From: Actinomycetes bacterium
GTDB taxonomy: Bacteria > Actinomycetota > Actinomycetes > S36-B12
Assembly (NCBI GenBank): GCA_030425745.1
Contig: JAUHZW010000076.1
Location: 1 to 8,979 of the forward strand
Length of the DNA: 8,979 nucleotides
Direction of reading: 5' to 3'
In this document: in pieces, positions 6,138 through 8,979 of the stretch
How positions within the stretch are numbered: position 1 is the stretch's first letter
Layout: every line of letters starts with the position of its first letter
Notes under the pieces: model-generated
Database searches by the model: none
The model's input: the letters and a program-made list of their open reading frames with translations, nothing else
Told to the model about the DNA's origin: nothing
Program-made: the position numbers and the translations under genes

Positions 6138-6158
6138 TGACGGCTGAGGCCGAGCAGG

Positions 6159-6974
6159 TCAACTGCGCAGGACGGCGACGGCCACGTCGGCATACGCCAC
6201 GGGTTGCGTCACCTGCGCGGACACCACGTCGTTCACGGCCAGATCGATGGCCTTGGTGAGGCCGCCGGTGATGACGACGTCGCCGGCCATCAGGACCTCG
6301 CCCCGGTCCGCCAATCTCTGCGACAGCCAGTGCAGTGCCCGGACCGGGTCGCCCATGGCGGCATCGGAGCGGCCCTGAGCTAGAGGCTCCCCGTTGCGGG
6401 ACAGTTCGATGTCGATGGTGGACAGATCGATCACGTCCTGACCATCCTCATGCAGGAGGGCCGGCCCGAGGACCACGAAGGCCGCCGAGGAGCCGTCAGC
6501 AGTGTTCAGCGCCCAATCGAAGCGATAGCCCTCCCAGACGGAGTCCACGATCTCCAGGGCGAGATGCCAGGACTGAACGCTTGCTCGCACCTCGTCGAGC
6601 GTGGCCTCGGGCACGACATCAGATCCGAGGACCGCAGCGATCTCAGGCTCGACCTTCGGCTGGGTCACCCCCGCGGAGACGACAGCGCCCTCCGACGTCG
6701 ATCCATCGAGGATCATGGCCCGTGCAAGCGGGCCGTAGTTGGGCTCCGCGACGCCCATCTGCTCGCGCATGACCGCAGACGTATAGCCGAGCTTCCAGCC
6801 GCCGCGCCCACCACCCGTGGTCATCCGCGGCGCGAGGACGAGTTCCTGAATGCTGTACGCCTCGGCGGAGGACAGTGCGTGATCCAGAGGCGCCGGGAGC
6901 ACCCGCGACTCGGCGCGGGCGGCGATGATGCGGTGAGCCAGCTCCTCGGGCTCTGCCCCGTCCGGGTCGGTCAC
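6159..6974 (-). CDS. 2-keto-4-pentenoate hydratase-like protein (FAH superfamily)
   Basis: The 271-residue protein resembles the MhpD-type hydratase/decarboxylase branch of the fumarylacetoacetate hydrolase superfamily, cytoplasmic divalent-metal enzymes acting on 2-keto acids, for example in meta-cleavage pathways. Seen: GWKLGYTS (59-66), the metal-binding E109 and E111 in KVEPEIA, E141 in LEIVDS, NTADGSS (157-163), GDPVRALHWL (209-218) and GDVVITGGLT (231-240). Length is normal (about 260-270). The GTG start at 6974 shares the sequence GTGA with the stop of the upstream glycoside hydrolase, so translation is probably coupled; no strong Shine-Dalgarno precedes it. No other ring-cleavage gene is nearby, so the natural substrate is open. 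Related FAH enzymes dehydrate 2-keto-3-deoxy sugar acids, which would fit better with a neighbouring glycosidase, but that is only a possibility. Confidence 0.85.
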   Translation of the reverse strand: MTDPDGAEPEELAHRIIAARAESRVLPAPLDHALSSAEAYSIQELVLAPRMTTGGGRGGWKLGYTSAVMREQMGVAEPNYGPLARAMILDGSTSEGAVVSAGVTQPKVEPEIAAVLGSDVVPEATLDEVRASVQSWHLALEIVDSVWEGYRFDWALNTADGSSAAFVVLGPALLHEDGQDVIDLSTIDIELSRNGEPLAQGRSDAAMGDPVRALHWLSQRLADRGEVLMAGDVVITGGLTKAIDLAVNDVVSAQVTQPVAYADVAVAVLRS

Positions 6975-8644
6975 GGCACCGGTCCGGCGATGAGCACCGG
7001 GGTGCCGGAGACCGTCACCTGCGGCCCGGCCGCCTGCGTGACACCGCCCATGCCCTGGAAGACCGTCATGCCCTCCGGTCGGTCGATCGAGGCCACACTC
7101 TCGTCATCGGTGTAGGCGACGTAGAACGGGTAGCCGTTGCGATCGAAGTTGCACTGGACGACGACGCCCTCGGTCGAGCAGCCGTGGAAGGTGGAGTCGA
7201 CCACCCACTCCCGGACACGGCCATAGGCCTGGGTGGCCAGGTAGCCGTTCCACATCTGGATGCCGAGCAGCCGATACTCCGGCGTCCATGCGTACCAGTA
7301 GGAGCGCGCGATGCCGTAGCGCAGGGAGTCGATGTACGTGCGCGAGACGTAGGCGGGGATCTCCGCGTCGGGGATGAAGCGTGCGGCGTCGCCCGTGCCC
7401 GGATTGGTGATCCCGTAATTGATCTCCGTCTCCCAGATCGGCAGCGCCGGTGCCTCAGCGATCCGAAGCGCGGTGTTCATCATGCCGAGGAGGAAGGCGC
7501 GGTCCCGCGGCGTGCCCCCCGGCAGCGGGTACAGGTGGACCGCGAAGGCGTCGATGGGCCAGTCGAATTCACGCAAGGCTGCCAGATAGTCCGGGTAGAA
7601 CTCCGTGAAGCCCTTGACCCACCGTGAGCCGGTGGAAGCCGCGACGACCGTCGCGCCCGGCACGGCCTGCTTGATGATCCGGTTGGCGCGGGCGGTGAGG
7701 TCGGCCATCAGTTCGGGGGTGCCCCTCCAGAACTGCGAGATGTTCGCCTCGTTCCAGATCTGATAGGCGGCGATCCGACCGCCGTAGCGGTTCACCACCG
7801 CGCGCACGTAGTCCTCGAACAGCCTGGGATCGGTCATCGGCATGGACGAGCCGGGTCCGGCGAACTCGGCGCCGGGTGCCTTGGCGACCGCGGCCCACTC
7901 CGGCGTACCGCCGAGGACGAGCAGCACCTGCTGCCCCGCGGACTCGGCCTTGGCGATCTCGCGGTCCAGGGCCTCCCACGAGAACCGGCCGCGCTGGCGC
8001 TCTATCTGGTTCCAGGAGGTGCTGACATCCCACAGACGCACTGTCCCGGCGAACTCGGGTACACCGACGATGGGGTGGTTGCCGAACAGGGTGCCGTCGA
8101 CGCGCACGCCCTGCTCCGGGATCGCCACATTGTCGGGCTCGCTGGGCCGATAGGGATTGGTGACCCGGAGGGCGATCGTCTTGCGCTGCAGCGTGAGGCC
8201 CTTGCCGGTCACCTCGGTGCGCAGGTACAGCCGACCCAATGCCTCCCCCGCCTCGACGTTGAACTCCTTGGTGCGCCCACCGGCCGGCACGCGCCAGCTC
8301 GAGAGCTTGGAGTAGGTCGTGCCGTCGCGCGAGGCGAGAAGAACCGCCGTGCGGCGGGTGGTGCCGCGGTCGAGTGCCGGCACCTTCACGGTGAGCGGAA
8401 AGGCACTCAGCGCGGGAGCTGTGCTGGGTGCGGTCATCACGATCGGCGCGCGAGCTGCAGGTCGGGTCGAAGGCTCTGCCGCGGCGGCTGGAACTGCCGG
8501 GCCCACTGCGCCGATCAGGATGCCGGCCACGACGCCGACTGCGGACAGCAGGGCGCAGGACGAGCGCCGGATGATGGGCCCGCGGGGGCCCGTCGGAACG
8601 CTCGCCGCCCGTGGTGTCACGCTGCGCCTCACGCTCTCCACCAT
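6971..8644 (-). CDS. Secreted clan GH-A glycoside hydrolase (GH39-like)
   Basis: The 557-residue precursor begins with a basic n-region and a hydrophobic helix (about 29-50) ending in VPAAAA, a typical signal peptide cut near residue 56. Residues about 66-165 look like a beta-sandwich (PLTVKVPALDRGTT, LYLRTEVTG). The TIM barrel covers about 180-485. The predicted acid/base is E299 in YQIWNEA; the nucleophile is most likely E407 in IWETEINYG (E405 is the alternative). H370 in FAVHLYP and W450/W453 in SYWYAW fit clan A active sites. C489 and C498 could form a disulfide in the C-terminal beta region. The sequence resembles actinobacterial GH39/xylosidase-like proteins, but the family and substrate are not certain. 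The ATG at 8644 is followed directly by GTG. A GGGAG lies only three bases before the ATG but six before the GTG at 8641, so Val2 may be the real start. The 3' end overlaps the hydratase start. Confidence 0.85.
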   Translation of the reverse strand: MVESVRRSVTPRAASVPTGPRGPIIRRSSCALLSAVGVVAGILIGAVGPAVPAAAAEPSTRPAARAPIVMTAPSTAPALSAFPLTVKVPALDRGTTRRTAVLLASRDGTTYSKLSSWRVPAGGRTKEFNVEAGEALGRLYLRTEVTGKGLTLQRKTIALRVTNPYRPSEPDNVAIPEQGVRVDGTLFGNHPIVGVPEFAGTVRLWDVSTSWNQIERQRGRFSWEALDREIAKAESAGQQVLLVLGGTPEWAAVAKAPGAEFAGPGSSMPMTDPRLFEDYVRAVVNRYGGRIAAYQIWNEANISQFWRGTPELMADLTARANRIIKQAVPGATVVAASTGSRWVKGFTEFYPDYLAALREFDWPIDAFAVHLYPLPGGTPRDRAFLLGMMNTALRIAEAPALPIWETEINYGITNPGTGDAARFIPDAEIPAYVSRTYIDSLRYGIARSYWYAWTPEYRLLGIQMWNGYLATQAYGRVREWVVDSTFHGCSTEGVVVQCNFDRNGYPFYVAYTDDESVASIDRPEGMTVFQGMGGVTQAAGPQVTVSGTPVLIAGPVP

Positions 8645-8649
8645 AGACT
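8644..8649 (+). promoter_or_regulatory. Predicted -10 box of the carotenoid gene, probably leaderless
   Basis: TAGACT matches TAnnnT and stands exactly six bases before the GTG at 8656. It overlaps the first base of the divergent hydrolase start codon, so the plus-strand promoter would lie in the 5' end of the hydrolase gene. No convincing -35 box is seen at 17 bp. The hexamer is the reason for preferring GTG 8656 to the in-frame ATG at 8662. Confidence 0.45.
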
Positions 8650-8652
8650 CCC
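8648..8652 (-). promoter_or_regulatory. Shine-Dalgarno of the glycoside hydrolase gene
   Basis: On the minus strand this is GGGAG. The spacing is three bases to the ATG at 8644 and six to the GTG at 8641. The six-base spacing is more normal and points to the GTG as a possible true start, which would shorten the precursor by one residue. Confidence 0.5.
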
Positions 8653-8655
8653 GTT

Positions 8656-8979
8656 GTGAGCATGCGGGTGTACAGCGGCCCCCGGGCCGATCGCGGTGAC
8701 GGCCCCTCAGGCTGGCTCACGTACCTGCCGTGGGCCTTTGTCGCGCTCACGATCCTCGGCCAGATCGTGTGGGTCCTGGTCAGCGACGGCACACGGACGG
8801 TGTTCACGATCGCGACCGTCGTGACCTTCTTCGGGGCGACCGCCTCGCACGCGTTCCTGGCCCGCGGGGCGGCATGGGCCGCCGGCTACCTCGGGATCAC
8901 CCTGAGCTTCGGCTGGCTCATCGAGCGCATCGGGCTCGCGACCTCGTTCCCGTTCGGCGACTACCTCTACTCCGACCGC
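8656..8979 (+). CDS. Carotenoid biosynthesis membrane protein (CruF/PF04240-like), 3' end outside the window
   Basis: Only the first 108 residues are visible; the frame is open to the window edge. The protein has a short polar N-terminus, then three hydrophobic helices at about 20-42, 47-68 and 72-94. The sequence after the third helix, E90-R-I-G then TSFPFGDYLYSD (97-107), matches the conserved E-x-x-G and PFG-x-Y-x-Y-(S/T)-D signature of the carotenoid biosynthesis family PF04240. This family includes CruF-type carotenoid 1',2'-hydratases, integral membrane enzymes that hydrate carotenoid end groups in C50 or glycosylated carotenoid pathways. The GTG at 8656 is preferred for the TAGACT box six bases upstream; ATG 8662 is the alternative. 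It is divergent from the hydrolase with 11 bases between start codons. The remaining helices and any further pathway genes would lie to the right. Confidence 0.75.
   Translation, partial: MSMRVYSGPRADRGDGPSGWLTYLPWAFVALTILGQIVWVLVSDGTRTVFTIATVVTFFGATASHAFLARGAAWAAGYLGITLSFGWLIERIGLATSFPFGDYLYSDR

Noticed and set aside
6141..6152. CGGC-TGAG-GCCG hairpin between the convergent SDR and hydratase genes, as a shared terminator
   Set aside because: The stem is only four base pairs and there is no T-run on either side, so it is too weak to call.
6450..7115. Plus-strand frame opposite the hydratase
   Set aside because: It is antisense to a well-recognised FAH-superfamily enzyme and shows no family features of its own.
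7569..8807. Long minus-strand frame covering the hydrolase 5' half and the carotenoid gene
   Set aside because: It is an alternative frame of G+C-rich coding DNA with Arg-rich low-complexity translation; the overlapping frame has a signal peptide and a GH catalytic domain.

Overview
The window is high-GC, densely packed bacterial DNA that looks like ordinary chromosome from an actinobacterium (Actinomycetota). The evidence is the strong G/C preference at third codon positions, frequent GTG starts, several apparently leaderless genes, a DUF222/HNH protein of the 13E12-repeat type, and the start of a CruF-type carotenoid gene. I cannot name a genus. No tRNA, rRNA, CRISPR array, insertion sequence or phage gene is visible.

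Layout, left to right. A beta-CASP metallo-beta-lactamase-fold RNA nuclease (87-1487, +) is followed by a DUF222-HNH endonuclease-like protein (1553-3379, +) that carries seven in-frame copies of an 18-bp repeat. A small predicted two-helix membrane protein (3360-3773, +) starts inside the 3' end of the HNH gene behind a strong Shine-Dalgarno, and its tail runs into the convergent DUF2461 gene (3676-4344, -). A YbaK/EbsC-type aminoacyl-tRNA deacylase homologue (4376-4858, +) is divergent from the DUF2461 gene across 31 bp. Next is a MerR-family regulator (4869-5219, -) divergent from a short-chain dehydrogenase/reductase (5304-6137, +). A two-gene minus-strand unit follows: a secreted clan-A glycoside hydrolase (6971-8644) whose stop overlaps the GTG start of a 2-keto-4-pentenoate-hydratase-like enzyme (6159-6974). 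At the right edge, divergent from the hydrolase, a carotenoid-biosynthesis membrane protein (8656 onward, +) is cut off by the window end.

How the parts work together. The clearest functional unit is the MerR/SDR pair. The 84-bp gap between them holds an almost perfect 18-bp palindrome inside an overlong 20-bp spacer between a -35 box and a -10 box, the architecture MerR proteins act on. The pair is also visibly poorer in G+C than its neighbours and is bounded by gene ends on both sides, as a small acquired cassette would be. The hydrolase and hydratase look translationally coupled, although their functions do not obviously connect. The remaining genes appear independent.

A recurring regulatory pattern is a TAnnnT-like hexamer exactly six bases before the start codon of four plus-strand genes (87, 1553, 4376, 8656), which suggests leaderless transcription. 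I see no clearly novel multi-gene system. The points most worth a second look are the MerR operator, the repeat array in the HNH protein, the apparent Lys-to-Asn change in the YbaK homologue, the embedded membrane-protein gene and the leaderless-promoter pattern.
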